Shown piece by piece: positions 25,594-34,227 of a stretch of DNA of 64,000 nt. Both the position numbers and the translations under genes were made by a program. Within the stretch, counting starts at the first letter, position 1. Each line of letters begins with the position of its first letter. The notes under the pieces were generated by a model. It had not been told where the DNA came from and did not search any database. It saw only the letters and a program-made list of their open reading frames with translations. Source of the stretch: JAUIAI01 sp050633665 (GTDB lineage: Bacteria; Pseudomonadota; Gammaproteobacteria; Burkholderiales; Burkholderiaceae_E); contig JBOEGY010000007.1 in assembly GCA_050633665.1 (NCBI GenBank), positions 682,001-746,000 on the forward strand, read 5' to 3'.

Positions 25594-27054
25594 ATGAGTT
25601 TTGACATCGTTTTTTTTGGCGGCACAGGCGATCTGACCTGGCGCAAATTAATGCCCGCGCTTTTCCAGGCGCATCGCCACGGCGCCCTACCCGGCCGCGG
25701 CCGGGTCCTCGCGATGGCGCGTACCGAAATGAGCGGCGACCAATACCGGCAATGGGTGCTGGAACACTTCCGCCGGCTCCATTGGGACGAACCCTTCACT
25801 GACGACGAGTTCGCCGTGTTTGCGCAGATGCTTTGCTACCGGCAGGCTGACTTGACCGAAACCGCCGGTTACCAGGCGCTCGCAGACTGGGTCGCCGAGG
25901 GCGAGGCGGAAGCTGTGGTCATCTATCTGGCCACTGCGCCCGGGCTGTTCAGACAGATCGCCAAAGGGGTTGCCGCCGTTGGCCTGAACGACGATCGTGT
26001 TCGCCTGGTCCTGGAGAAACCGCTTGGCCGGGATCTCGAATCCGCCCGCCAGATCAACGCATCAGTACGGGAAGATTTTGGCGAGCATCAGATATTCCGG
26101 ATAGATCACTATCTGGGCAAACAAAGCGTACAAAACCTGATGGCGCTGCGCTTTGGCAATACGATGTTTGAACCGCTGTGGCGCCGCGAATCCATCGAGA
26201 GCGTTCACATCACACTGGCTGAAGACATCGGCGTTGAAAAACGCGGCGGATACTACGACCGTTCAGGCGCGCTGCGCGATATGCTGCAGAACCATCTGCT
26301 GCAACTGTTGTGCATGGTTGCGATGGAGCCGCCGGTTTCCAGCGACCCCGACGACATTCGCAATGAGAAACTAAAAGTCTTGCGCAGTCTGCGCCCATAC
26401 ACCCCAGCGGACGTTTCCAAGCACGTTGTGCGGGGCCAGTACCAGGCCGGCACAGTCGCCGGCAAGCCAGTTCCCGGCTACCTCGAAGAAGAAGGTGTTC
26501 CGCCCGATAGTCACACTGAAACCTTCATTGCCCTGAGAGCGGAAATTGACAACTGGCGATGGGCCGGCGTGCCATTCTTCTTGCGGACCGGCAAACGGCT
26601 TGCCGATCGTGGCGCAGAAATCGTAATCAACTTCCGCCAAGTGCCCCATTCGATCTTTGAAACGCCGGGCAATGCCGCGCAGAACCGGCTGATCATTAAA
26701 CTGCAACCGGAAGATACGATCGAAATGCACTTGCTGGCCAAAGCCTCCAATCGGGCCAAGGCAGAGCAAGGTCGACTGGCGCCGGTAAGACTTGATCTGG
26801 ATTTCCGCGAAACCTTTGGCACCGAAACGATTGAAGCCTACGAACGGCTGCTCCGAAAACTGATAGCCGGACGCCTTGACCTGTTTGTTCGCCTGGACGA
26901 ACAACTGGCAGCCTGGGGCTGGGTTATGCCGATTCTGGACGCCTGGGAACAAGACACAGCAGCACCCCGCCCCTACCGGGCCGGCACCTGGGGGCCTGCC
27001 GCCGCGAGCGCGCTGGCGGCCCGCGCCGGAGTGAGTTGGCCAGAAGAATCATGA
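25594..27054 (+). CDS. zwf: Glucose-6-phosphate 1-dehydrogenase
   Basis: Oxidises glucose-6-phosphate to 6-phosphogluconolactone with NADP (or NAD), the first step of the Entner-Doudoroff route. 486 residues. The nucleotide-binding FFGGTGDLTWRKL (about 7-19), EKPLGRDL (about 139-146) and the substrate-binding RIDHYLGK (about 169-176) are all present, as is FFLRTGKRL (about 328-336). Its stop overlaps the hexR start (ATGA). A HexR box and promoter precede it. Confidence 0.97.
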   Translation: MSFDIVFFGGTGDLTWRKLMPALFQAHRHGALPGRGRVLAMARTEMSGDQYRQWVLEHFRRLHWDEPFTDDEFAVFAQMLCYRQADLTETAGYQALADWVAEGEAEAVVIYLATAPGLFRQIAKGVAAVGLNDDRVRLVLEKPLGRDLESARQINASVREDFGEHQIFRIDHYLGKQSVQNLMALRFGNTMFEPLWRRESIESVHITLAEDIGVEKRGGYYDRSGALRDMLQNHLLQLLCMVAMEPPVSSDPDDIRNEKLKVLRSLRPYTPADVSKHVVRGQYQAGTVAGKPVPGYLEEEGVPPDSHTETFIALRAEIDNWRWAGVPFFLRTGKRLADRGAEIVINFRQVPHSIFETPGNAAQNRLIIKLQPEDTIEMHLLAKASNRAKAEQGRLAPVRLDLDFRETFGTETIEAYERLLRKLIAGRLDLFVRLDEQLAAWGWVMPILDAWEQDTAAPRPYRAGTWGPAAASALAARAGVSWPEES

Positions 27055-27920
27055 GTCTGCTGCAAACGATTGCCAGCAGTAGCCCGTCTTTACCACCGGC
27101 CGAGGCAAGAGTGGCAACGCTGTTGCTCAATGACCCGGAACAGTTCGTTCGTCTGCCCGTGGGCGAGTTGGCTAAACAGGCCGGCGTCTCGAATCCAACC
27201 GTCATCCGGTTTTGCCGCAGCCTTGGCAAGAGCGGGCTGTCCGAATTCAAACTGGCGCTGGCCGCCGGCCTGGCTCGAGAGCAAACCGATGGCGGCGAAC
27301 CCTTTGTTCATGCCCAGGTCGGCGCCGACGATTCAGTTGAACAAGTCATTCTGAAACTGATGCAAGGCAACAGTCGCGCCTTGATGGACTTCGCCAACCG
27401 CTCGGATGCAAGCGCTTTTGAATCGGCCAGCCGCGCCCTGGGCGCCACCATCGAAGCCAGAGGCCGGATCGAATTCTATGGCGTGGGCAATTCCGGCATA
27501 GTCGCGCAGGACGCCCAACACAAGTTTTTCCGGCTCGGTTGCAACACGGTGGCTTACGCCGACAGCCATCTGCAACTTATGGCGGCCAGTTCGCTGGGCA
27601 AACAGGATACTGCGGTAGTGATTTCCAATTCGGGATGCAGTCGCGAGGTTCTGGAGGCCGCTCGAATCGCGCGCACTCAGGGGGCGACGGTCATTGCCAT
27701 TACCGCAAGCAATACACCGCTAGCGGCCAGTTGCAAAACCCTGCTTGCGGCGGATCACGCTGAAAGCCACGATCAGTACAGCCCGATGGTCTCCAGGCTG
27801 TTGCATTTAAGTATCGTGGACATCCTGGCAACGACAGTCGCGTTGTCACTCGGCGAGGCAACTCGCGAGCGGCAACGACGCATCAAATCAAACTTGAAAC
27901 GAGTGCGCGGCGCTCAGTAA
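27051..27920 (+). CDS. hexR: HexR, RpiR-family regulator of central carbon metabolism
   Basis: 289 residues. An N-terminal RpiR helix-turn-helix (about 1-77; LAKQAGVSNPTVIRFCRSLG at 38-57) precedes a SIS sugar-phosphate-binding domain (about 120-270; FYGVGNSGIVAQDAQ at about 142-156, VVISNSGCSREVLEAAR at about 187-203). HexR represses Entner-Doudoroff and related genes and releases DNA upon binding KDPG. The start at 27051 overlaps the zwf stop by 4 bp. Two HexR boxes nearby, at zwf and edd, support the identification. Confidence 0.93.
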   Translation: MSLLQTIASSSPSLPPAEARVATLLLNDPEQFVRLPVGELAKQAGVSNPTVIRFCRSLGKSGLSEFKLALAAGLAREQTDGGEPFVHAQVGADDSVEQVILKLMQGNSRALMDFANRSDASAFESASRALGATIEARGRIEFYGVGNSGIVAQDAQHKFFRLGCNTVAYADSHLQLMAASSLGKQDTAVVISNSGCSREVLEAARIARTQGATVIAITASNTPLAASCKTLLAADHAESHDQYSPMVSRLLHLSIVDILATTVALSLGEATRERQRRIKSNLKRVRGAQ

Positions 27921-28819
27921 AAATAGTCAACCGGCAGACCAGGAGTCGTCACCCTCATGGAGAACACGCCTCCGGCTCCCGGCTGCTCCCCTAGCTCGGC
28001 TGCCGGACGCCCGGCCCGGGCACTGGTGACAAACAGCGTTCGCCGGTCGGCGCCGCCGAAGCAAACCATGGTCGGACACTGAACCGGCACCGGGTAGCGT
28101 TGCGCGATGCTGCCGTCCGGGAGCACACACAGGATGCTCGCGCCTTCATACATGGCAAGCCAGTAACAACCCGCCTCGTCTACCGCCGCGCCATCCGGCC
28201 GACCGCCATAACCGCGTAGCGAACCGTCTGCCGGCTTGACCTCGAACTGAATAAAACACCGCCGATTGGATAACTCACCGCCAGCCAGATCGTAATCAAA
28301 GCAATCGACCCGGTGCGCGGCGGTGTCAGCCCAGTAAGCGACTCGCTTGTCCGGGCTAAACGCCAGACCATTGGCGGTCATCACCCCGTTCGCCAGCCGC
28401 GACTGCCGCCAGCCGGACGCCGACCGGACAATTGAGTACAACTCAGCATCAGCGGCAGTCTTTTGTTCATTCAGGCTTCCGGCCAACAACCGGCCCGCGC
28501 CATCACATCGACCGTCATTGAAGCGGTAGAGAGCCGGGTCATAGGGGCAGTCGAGCACTTTATCGGCCCCGCCGGTCTGCTCGTCAAACAAGTAAGTTCC
28601 GTCGCGCATCGCGATAACAAGGCCGCCGCCGCGAACCGGGGCCGCGCAGCCGGGCTCAGACGGCACCGGCCAGTGTTGGACCGGAAACCCTTCACGATAC
28701 CGTCGAATCGCCCGACCTTTTATGTCGCACCAATACAAAGCTTGTTGTTCGGGGTGCCAGAATGGCGACTCGGCCAGCTGGGAAACGCTATCTTCAATAA
28801 ATTCCATCGGGCGACTCAT
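27914..28819 (-). CDS. SMP-30/gluconolactonase family protein
   Basis: Six-bladed propeller lactonase, 301 residues. The metal-site Glu17 in AESPFWHP, the Asn in YRFNDGRCD (about 98-106), the PDGAAVDEAGCYW segment (about 209-221) and LAFSPDKRVAYWADT (about 149-163) are typical of SMP-30/regucalcin/gluconolactonase. It lies between hexR (tail-to-tail overlap of 7 bp) and edd (divergent). No 6-phosphogluconolactonase (pgl) is seen here, so it could open a lactone made by Zwf or by glucose dehydrogenase. Phosphorylated-lactone activity is inference from context. Confidence 0.85.
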   Translation of the reverse strand: MSRPMEFIEDSVSQLAESPFWHPEQQALYWCDIKGRAIRRYREGFPVQHWPVPSEPGCAAPVRGGGLVIAMRDGTYLFDEQTGGADKVLDCPYDPALYRFNDGRCDGAGRLLAGSLNEQKTAADAELYSIVRSASGWRQSRLANGVMTANGLAFSPDKRVAYWADTAAHRVDCFDYDLAGGELSNRRCFIQFEVKPADGSLRGYGGRPDGAAVDEAGCYWLAMYEGASILCVLPDGSIAQRYPVPVQCPTMVCFGGADRRTLFVTSARAGRPAAELGEQPGAGGVFSMRVTTPGLPVDYFY

Positions 28820-28840
28820 CTGGAAAACCGAAAATCAGAT

Positions 28841-28876
28841 TGTACTTTCAATGTGTACTTTTATTACCATAAAGTA
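28841..28876. repeat. TGTACTTT direct repeat and TACTTT/AAAGTA inverted repeat
   Basis: TGTACTTT occurs at 28841-28848 and 28854-28861, 13 bp apart. The second copy also forms an inverted repeat with AAAGTA at 28871-28876. It lies between the divergent SMP-30 and edd genes and could be an operator or promoter element. Confidence 0.35.
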
Positions 28877-28894
28877 ACCGAACAGAATAGAAAC

Positions 28895-28909
28895 TGTAAT
28901 AAAATTACT
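28895..28909 (+). promoter_or_regulatory. HexR operator upstream of edd
   Basis: TGTAATAAAATTACT matches the HexR palindrome at 13 of 15 positions. It lies 34 bp upstream of the edd start and 75 bp upstream of the SMP-30 start, so it may act on both. Confidence 0.75.
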
Positions 28910-28943
28910 ATTCTATCCACCCGCCTCGTAACCGGACACTGAC

Positions 28944-30713
28944 ATGCATCCAACTCTCTCCCGCGTGACCGACCGCATTACTCAGCGCAGCAAACAGTCG
29001 CGCGCCCGCTACCTGGCAACGGTCAATCAGTCTCTCGATAACCCGCCGGCTCGTGACCGCATGGGCTGTGCGAATCTGGCCCATGCCTGGGCAGCCCTGC
29101 CAGGCAAGCAAAAGATCATGGTGCGCAGCGAGCGTTCGGTGAATCTGGCTGTGGTGACCGCTTACAACGACATGCTCTCGGCCCACCAGCCCTACCAGGG
29201 CTACCCGGACCTGATTCGTGATGAAGTCGCCCGTCACGGCGCCACCGCCCAGGTTGCCGGCGGCGTGCCGGCCATGTGTGACGGTGTCACGCAGGGAACC
29301 GAAGGCATGGAACTGAGCCTGTTCTCTCGCGATGTGATTGCGATGAGTACAGCGGTTGCTCTTTCGCACCAGATGTTCGACGGCGCACTTTTGCTTGGTA
29401 TCTGCGACAAAATCGTACCCGGCCTGTTAATCGGTGCGCTGCATTTCGGACACCTGCCCTGTGTATTTGTCCCTGCCGGCCCGATGCCCAGCGGTTTGTC
29501 GAATGCTGAAAAATCAGCCACCCGGAAAAAACACGCCCGCGGCGAAGCCACTCGCGATGAACTGCTGGACGCCGAACTAAGCGCCTATCACGCACCGGGC
29601 ACTTGCACCTTCTATGGCACCGCTAACAGCAATCAAATGTTGCTCGAGGCGATGGGCCTGCATGTTCCCGGCGCAGCGTTCATCGCGCCCAACACCCCGG
29701 AACGGGAAAATCTGACTCGAGAGGCGGTGCAACAAGGGCTGCGCATTTCGCAGCCCGGCAAGAAACAACCGATTGGATTGATGGTCGATGAGCAATGCAT
29801 TGTCAATGCGATGGTCGCATTGCTGGCAACCGGAGGCTCTACCAATCACCTGATCCACTGGGTCGCAGTCGCCAAAGCTGCCGGCATACAAATCGACTGG
29901 AGCGACTTCGACGAGCTTTCCGGCGTCGTCCCGTTGCTGACCCGAATCTATCCCAACGGCCAGGCCGACGTGAATGATTTCCAGCGCGCCGGAGGCCCGC
30001 AATTTGTGCTGCGCGAACTGATCGATGCCGGCCTGATGCACCCAACGACCCAGTGCATCGCCGGTGACTCGCTGCAAACCTGCGCACAAGACAGTGCACC
30101 GGAGTCCGGAGACTTGTCAGTCCTGCGGCCGGCGAGCGACCCGTTCGAAACCTCGGGCGGCCTGCGACTGCTGGACGGCAACCTGGGGCGGGCGGTCATC
30201 AAGATATCGTCCGTGCCGCCTGCCAATCATCGGATAGAAGCCCCGGCGCGCGTTTTTGTCTCGCAACAAGCCATGCTTGACGCATTCAACAACGGTGAGC
30301 TGAACCACGATGTTGTGGTCGTGGTTCGCTTTCAGGGACCACGCGCCAATGGAATGCCTGAATTGCACAAGCTGACCCCACCACTGGCGGTCTTACAGGA
30401 CAAAGGATTTAGAGTAGCCTTGGTGACTGACGGCCGGATGAGCGGCGCATCGGGTGTCGTTCCGGCAGCGATTCACGTGACCCCCGAGACGCTGAATGAC
30501 GGACCCATCGGCAAAATTCAAGACGGTGACATCATTTTGCTGGATGCCAACGCCGGTCAGCTCAACGTCAGGATTGACGAGGCACAATGGACTTCCCGCG
30601 CGATGGCTGACAACAGCGCAGGGCAGAATACCCAGGCAGGGGTCGGGCGGGAACTCTTTGCCGGGTTCCGAAGCCAGGCAAGCGGCGCAGAACAGGGAGC
30701 ATGTACATGGTAA
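28944..30713 (+). CDS. edd: 6-Phosphogluconate dehydratase
   Basis: Dehydrates 6-phosphogluconate to KDPG in the Entner-Doudoroff pathway. 589 residues of the IlvD/Edd family with a [4Fe-4S] cluster. The cluster cysteines appear in AMCDGVTQG (about 111-119) and GICDKIVPG (about 152-160). Also visible are AYNDMLSAHQPY (about 73-84), LLATGGSTNHLIHW (about 293-306) and the C-terminal TDGRMSGASG (about 493-502). The sequence closely tracks Edd rather than IlvD (for example GTCTFYGTANSNQM). It overlaps eda by about 7-13 bp. A HexR box precedes it. Confidence 0.96.
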   Translation: MHPTLSRVTDRITQRSKQSRARYLATVNQSLDNPPARDRMGCANLAHAWAALPGKQKIMVRSERSVNLAVVTAYNDMLSAHQPYQGYPDLIRDEVARHGATAQVAGGVPAMCDGVTQGTEGMELSLFSRDVIAMSTAVALSHQMFDGALLLGICDKIVPGLLIGALHFGHLPCVFVPAGPMPSGLSNAEKSATRKKHARGEATRDELLDAELSAYHAPGTCTFYGTANSNQMLLEAMGLHVPGAAFIAPNTPERENLTREAVQQGLRISQPGKKQPIGLMVDEQCIVNAMVALLATGGSTNHLIHWVAVAKAAGIQIDWSDFDELSGVVPLLTRIYPNGQADVNDFQRAGGPQFVLRELIDAGLMHPTTQCIAGDSLQTCAQDSAPESGDLSVLRPASDPFETSGGLRLLDGNLGRAVIKISSVPPANHRIEAPARVFVSQQAMLDAFNNGELNHDVVVVVRFQGPRANGMPELHKLTPPLAVLQDKGFRVALVTDGRMSGASGVVPAAIHVTPETLNDGPIGKIQDGDIILLDANAGQLNVRIDEAQWTSRAMADNSAGQNTQAGVGRELFAGFRSQASGAEQGACTW

Positions 30714-31360
30714 ACAACACGCTTGAATTAGCCGAACACGGCCCGGTCATCCCGGTCATTGTGATTGACGACGCTGCGCGCGCGGTTGATCTGGCTTCAG
30801 CCCTGATAGCCGGCGGCATACGGGTACTGGAAATCACCTTACGCACGCCGGCTGCGCTCGACGCAATCAAAGCGGTTGCCCAGCAAGTGCCGCGCGCGAT
30901 TGTCGGGGCCGGCACCGTCCGGACTGCAGATGATGCAGCGCGGGCCAAACAGGCCGGCGCCAGTTTTGCCGTCAGCCCTGGACTGACCCCAGCCGTCGCC
31001 AAAGGATGCGCGTCACAATCGCTGCCCTTGTTGCCAGGCATTGCCACGGCCGGCGAAGTGATGGCGGCCACTGAAGCCGGCTTCACTTTTCTGAAGTTCT
31101 TTCCGGCCAACGCAATCGGCGGCATTCCATTGCTGTCTTCATTGGCCAGTCCGTTTCCCGATGTCTCATTCTGCCCAACCGGCGGTATCGGTCCGGTCAA
31201 TGCAGCCGACTATCTGGCCTTGCCGAATGTCCGATGCGTTGGCGGCTCCTGGCTGGTGCCAGCCAAACTGATTGAATCGGCCGACTGGAACCGGATCACC
31301 GAACTGGCCAGTGCGGCGTCACAATTGTCAGGCGTGACTCCCGGTCACGCACACAACTGA
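30701..31360 (+). CDS. eda: 2-Keto-3-deoxy-6-phosphogluconate aldolase
   Basis: Cleaves KDPG to pyruvate and glyceraldehyde-3-phosphate. Class I TIM-barrel aldolase, 219 residues. Motifs: IPVIVIDD near the N-terminus, RVLEITLRTPAAL (about 43-55), GAGTVRT (about 69-75) and the Schiff-base lysine in TFLKFFPAN (about 127-135). Two possible starts, ATG 30701 or 30707, overlap the edd end; the second has better spacing to AGGGAGC. The 3' end overlaps the convergent DUF364 gene by 16 bp. Confidence 0.96.
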   Translation: MYMVNNTLELAEHGPVIPVIVIDDAARAVDLASALIAGGIRVLEITLRTPAALDAIKAVAQQVPRAIVGAGTVRTADDAARAKQAGASFAVSPGLTPAVAKGCASQSLPLLPGIATAGEVMAATEAGFTFLKFFPANAIGGIPLLSSLASPFPDVSFCPTGGIGPVNAADYLALPNVRCVGGSWLVPAKLIESADWNRITELASAASQLSGVTPGHAHN

Positions 31361-32181
31361 TAACGCATTCCAGCGTCCCGCCAACCGGCTCCGGCGCGCC
31401 AGAGCGATAAAAACTGCTCGCTGTTTGTGGCGTGAAAGCCTCCCACCCGGGTAACGCCTCGGGCAAATAACGGCTGCCCCAGGCAGCTTGCCGACGGCCC
31501 GAGCAAATTCACCTGCGCGGCGTTGGCGCAATATGACAAGATATTGTCCAGCGAGCCATTGAGCAAGGTCGTCCCCGTGATAATGACCTTGTTGCAGTCG
31601 GTCAGCCGACCTGGGTCCAGCGTGACCACCAGTTGGTTTTCCTCGCGCACCAGTGAGGGGTCGAGCTCAATCACGGTCAACCGGCCGCCGGCAGCCCGGA
31701 TCGGATCCAACAGGCGGCCGAAATGTCCCACCATCCCGACATGATCACCGGCTTGCAAGTCGAGCATCGGCACGGTGCTTGGCATCGGCTGCAAGGAACC
31801 CTCACGACCGAGCAAGACCTGACTGGCGGCATTCACCGCTGCAAGCCCTAACGCCCGCTGCCAGCCAGGCTCACCCAGAAAATACCGGGCAATCTTCAGG
31901 ACACTCTGCCCGGTCAGGCTGAACTCGGGGCTCGCGAGCTGCCTGCGTAACTGGGCCAGCGCGTCATCAAGCGCGACATAGGTGAGCCCGATGCTGCCAT
32001 CGTCCAGAACCAGGGCCGCAAAATTATTACCCCTGCCTTCGGCCGAGCGAGCCGGGGCCAGTTCAAAATGACTCACCCGGGGCAGCGCATCGGCGCCAGG
32101 CGCCGCTGCCAGCGCGGCCAGCATCGCCTGGCCCAACGGGTGACCTTTTTCCAGGGAATCTGCTGGCAAACATGGTTTCAT
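31345..32181 (-). CDS. DUF364-family protein, putative metal chelation
   Basis: About 278 residues. The N-terminal part (DUF4213-like) ends near 95; the C-terminal DUF364 part has LDLQAGDHVGMVGHFGRLLDPI (quoted in part, LQAGDHVGMVG, about 138-148), VIELDPSLV, and ITGTTLLNGSLDNIL (about 199-213). Family members bind metal or SAM-like ligands, but the function is unsettled. The start at 32181 has GGAGAA 10 bases upstream; an earlier in-frame ATG at 32214 is less likely. Divergent from the leu leader, tail-to-tail with eda. Confidence 0.72.
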   Translation of the reverse strand: MKPCLPADSLEKGHPLGQAMLAALAAAPGADALPRVSHFELAPARSAEGRGNNFAALVLDDGSIGLTYVALDDALAQLRRQLASPEFSLTGQSVLKIARYFLGEPGWQRALGLAAVNAASQVLLGREGSLQPMPSTVPMLDLQAGDHVGMVGHFGRLLDPIRAAGGRLTVIELDPSLVREENQLVVTLDPGRLTDCNKVIITGTTLLNGSLDNILSYCANAAQVNLLGPSASCLGQPLFARGVTRVGGFHATNSEQFLSLWRAGAGWRDAGMRYQLCA

Positions 32182-32206
32182 CTTGGGGTTTCTCCGGCGG
32201 GTTACA

Positions 32207-32236
32207 TTGATCAAGGCGGCATCCAGATCCTGTATT
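32207..32236 (+). promoter_or_regulatory. Candidate promoter of leuL-leuA
   Basis: TTGATC (32207-32212), 18-bp spacer, TGTATT (32231-32236). Both hexamers match 4 of 6 consensus bases. The transcript would begin about 27 bases before the leader ATG. A second candidate, TTGATC-17-TACCTT, starts too close to the leader. Confidence 0.35.
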
Positions 32237-32269
32237 GATCCTTTGGGGCGCCTGTGCTACCTTCTTATT

Positions 32270-32374
32270 ATGAATCCGATTCAGCCCACTCACCTTATCA
32301 ACGGTAGCCAAATCCGCAGCAGCGCAGACCTGCTGGGGCTACTACTGATTTGCCATCACGGGCAGGTAAGGTAG
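32270..32374 (+). CDS. leuL: Leucine operon leader peptide
   Basis: 34-codon ORF whose codons 21-26 read Leu-Leu-Gly-Leu-Leu-Leu (32330-32347), including two CTA codons, which are rarely used elsewhere in this window. It is followed 18 bases later by a strong hairpin with T-rich tail, then leuA. This is the classical layout for attenuation: a ribosome stalled on Leu codons when leucyl-tRNA is scarce prevents the terminator from forming. No clear Shine-Dalgarno. The identification comes from the Leu run, the terminator and the downstream gene together. Confidence 0.8.
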   Translation: MNPIQPTHLINGSQIRSSADLLGLLLICHHGQVR

Positions 32375-32392
32375 CGCGCAACGTCTTCTTCC

Positions 32393-32432
32393 AACGGCCC
32401 GATAGCTCTCCAGCATCGGGCCGTTTTGGTTT
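32393..32432 (+). terminator. Leucine attenuator terminator
   Basis: 10-bp stem (32393-32402 with 32416-32425), 13-base loop, followed by TTGGTTT. It lies between the leader stop and leuA, so it must be bypassed for leuA expression. Confidence 0.8.
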
Positions 32433-32486
32433 CAGGTGCCAAAGCTAAACGGGAACAAACCCAAACATCCACAAAAGAGCCAACTC

Positions 32487-34175
32487 ATGATGCTTAAGAA
32501 ACCTTCCAGCAAGTACCGGTCATTCGAACCCATGAAACTCTCCGACCGCACCTGGCCGGACGCTGTGACTGAAAAACCGCCCCTGTGGTGTAGCGTTGAC
32601 TTGCGCGACGGAAATCAGGCGCTGATAGAGCCAATGGACATCGACCGCAAGAAACGCATGTTCCGACAGTTGGTCAAAATCGGCTTCAAGCATATTGAGA
32701 TCGGTTTCCCCAGTGCCTCGCAGACGGAATTCGACTTCGTTCGGGCATTGATTGATGAAGACATGATCCCCGAAGATGTCACGATTCAGGTGCTCACCCA
32801 GGCGCGGGAGCACCTGATCCGGCGCACGTTCGAATCCCTGCGCGGCGCACGAACCGCAATTGTTCACTTGTACAACGCAACCTCTCCGATCATGCGCGAA
32901 GTGGTTCTTGGCATGAACCAGGATGAAATTGTCGGCCTTGCGGTTGAGAACGCCGAGTTACTTCAGGAACTGGCCGCTCAGGAGCCGGACACCAAATGGA
33001 CGTTTGAGTATTCGCCGGAACACTGGTCCGGTACCGAAGTCGAATTTGGCAAACGCGTGATCGATGCGGTTACAGCCGTCTGGCAGCCAACACCTGAGCA
33101 TCCATGCATTATCAATCTGCCTTCCACGGTGGAATACTCAACGCCGAACATTTTTGCCGACATGATCGAATGGACGCACCGCCACCTCGACCGGCGCGAC
33201 TCGATCATTCTTTCAGTCCATCCGCACAACGACCGCGGCACCGGCACGGCTGCCGGCGAATTCGCTGTGATGGCGGGTGCCGACCGGATCGAAGGCTGCC
33301 TGTTTGGCAACGGCGAAAGAACCGGTAACGTCGACATCGTCAATATGGCGCTTAACCTCTATACACAAGGCGTCAATCCGTTACTCGACTTCTCTGACAT
33401 TGACGAAATCCAGCGCACTGTCGAGCACTGCAACCAGATCCCCGTCCACCCCCGGCATCCGTATGTTGGCGATCTCGTGTTCACCTCTTTCTCGGGTTCG
33501 CATCAGGACGCAATCAAGAAAGCATTCGACGCCTTCAAAGAGGGAGACACCTGGGCAATCCCGTATTTGCCGATTGACCCCAAAGACGTCGGCCGTAGCT
33601 ATGAAGCTGTCATTCGGGTAAACAGCCAGTCGGGCAAGGGCGGAATCGCCTATCTGCTGCAGACTGAATACGGCCTCGAATTGCCACGCCGCCTGCAAAT
33701 AGAATTCAGTGGCGCTGTGCAACGGGTAATGGACACCGAAGGCAAGGAACTGACTGCCGATCAACTCTGGAATCTGTTCAGCCAGGAATACGCCGTCGGG
33801 CCGTCCACCGCACCAGCTTACGAGATGAATGAAACCAGACGCGCCGACAGCAAAAGCGAACTGTCGATTAAAGCGACGGCATCATTTCAGGGCAAAGAGC
33901 TGGCAATCGAAGGATCTGGCTCGGGCCCGATTGACGCTTTCGTACAAGGATTCAACAAAGCCAGCGGGCATTTGGTAGAGGTTCTGAACTACCATGAGCA
34001 CGCGACAGGCGCAGGCTCCGACGCCCAGGCGGTTGCCTATGTTGAGTTACGGGTCAACGGTGGCGATTCAGTATTTGGCGTGGGCAGAGACGCCAACATC
34101 ATTACGGCATCGCTCGCCGCGATTGTCTCGGGTGCAACCCGTGGCGTCTCAATCGGTGTCCGAAAAGCCGCCTGA
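32487..34175 (+). CDS. leuA: 2-Isopropylmalate synthase
   Basis: Condenses acetyl-CoA with 2-ketoisovalerate, the first committed step of leucine synthesis. About 562 residues, the longer LeuA type (as in pseudomonads and actinobacteria). The N-terminal SSKYRSF, SVDLRDGNQALIEPM (about 34-48), ERTGNVD and PVHPRHPYVGD (His metal ligand region) lie in the TIM barrel, with a C-terminal regulatory domain of repeat-like beta-alpha units from about 430. ATG at 32487 or 32490 is used. Regulation by the upstream Leu leader and attenuator is likely. leuB and leuCD of the pathway are not adjacent. Confidence 0.95.
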   Translation: MMLKKPSSKYRSFEPMKLSDRTWPDAVTEKPPLWCSVDLRDGNQALIEPMDIDRKKRMFRQLVKIGFKHIEIGFPSASQTEFDFVRALIDEDMIPEDVTIQVLTQAREHLIRRTFESLRGARTAIVHLYNATSPIMREVVLGMNQDEIVGLAVENAELLQELAAQEPDTKWTFEYSPEHWSGTEVEFGKRVIDAVTAVWQPTPEHPCIINLPSTVEYSTPNIFADMIEWTHRHLDRRDSIILSVHPHNDRGTGTAAGEFAVMAGADRIEGCLFGNGERTGNVDIVNMALNLYTQGVNPLLDFSDIDEIQRTVEHCNQIPVHPRHPYVGDLVFTSFSGSHQDAIKKAFDAFKEGDTWAIPYLPIDPKDVGRSYEAVIRVNSQSGKGGIAYLLQTEYGLELPRRLQIEFSGAVQRVMDTEGKELTADQLWNLFSQEYAVGPSTAPAYEMNETRRADSKSELSIKATASFQGKELAIEGSGSGPIDAFVQGFNKASGHLVEVLNYHEHATGAGSDAQAVAYVELRVNGGDSVFGVGRDANIITASLAAIVSGATRGVSIGVRKAA

Positions 34176-34183
34176 AGTCAGCA

Positions 34184-34185
34184 NN
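34184..34185. other. Two unresolved bases (NN)
   Basis: The only ambiguous bases in the window, 9 bp after the leuA stop and 43 bp before the AraC-like start. They could mark a scaffold join or poor polishing. The link between the core-metabolism half and the catabolic half of this window therefore rests on this point. Confidence 0.9.
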
Positions 34186-34227
34186 ATCGCTACCCCGATT
34201 CTGCTGAAAAGCTGGTAACAACCGTCA

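Noticed and set aside
29577..30089. 170-codon minus-strand frame within edd
   Set aside because: Antisense to edd with no recognisable domain; a shadow frame of GC-rich coding sequence.
32183..32374. Longer 63-codon version of the leu leader ORF
   Set aside because: It would begin before the likely promoter and overlaps the divergent DUF364 start; the internal ATG at 32270 fits attenuation better.
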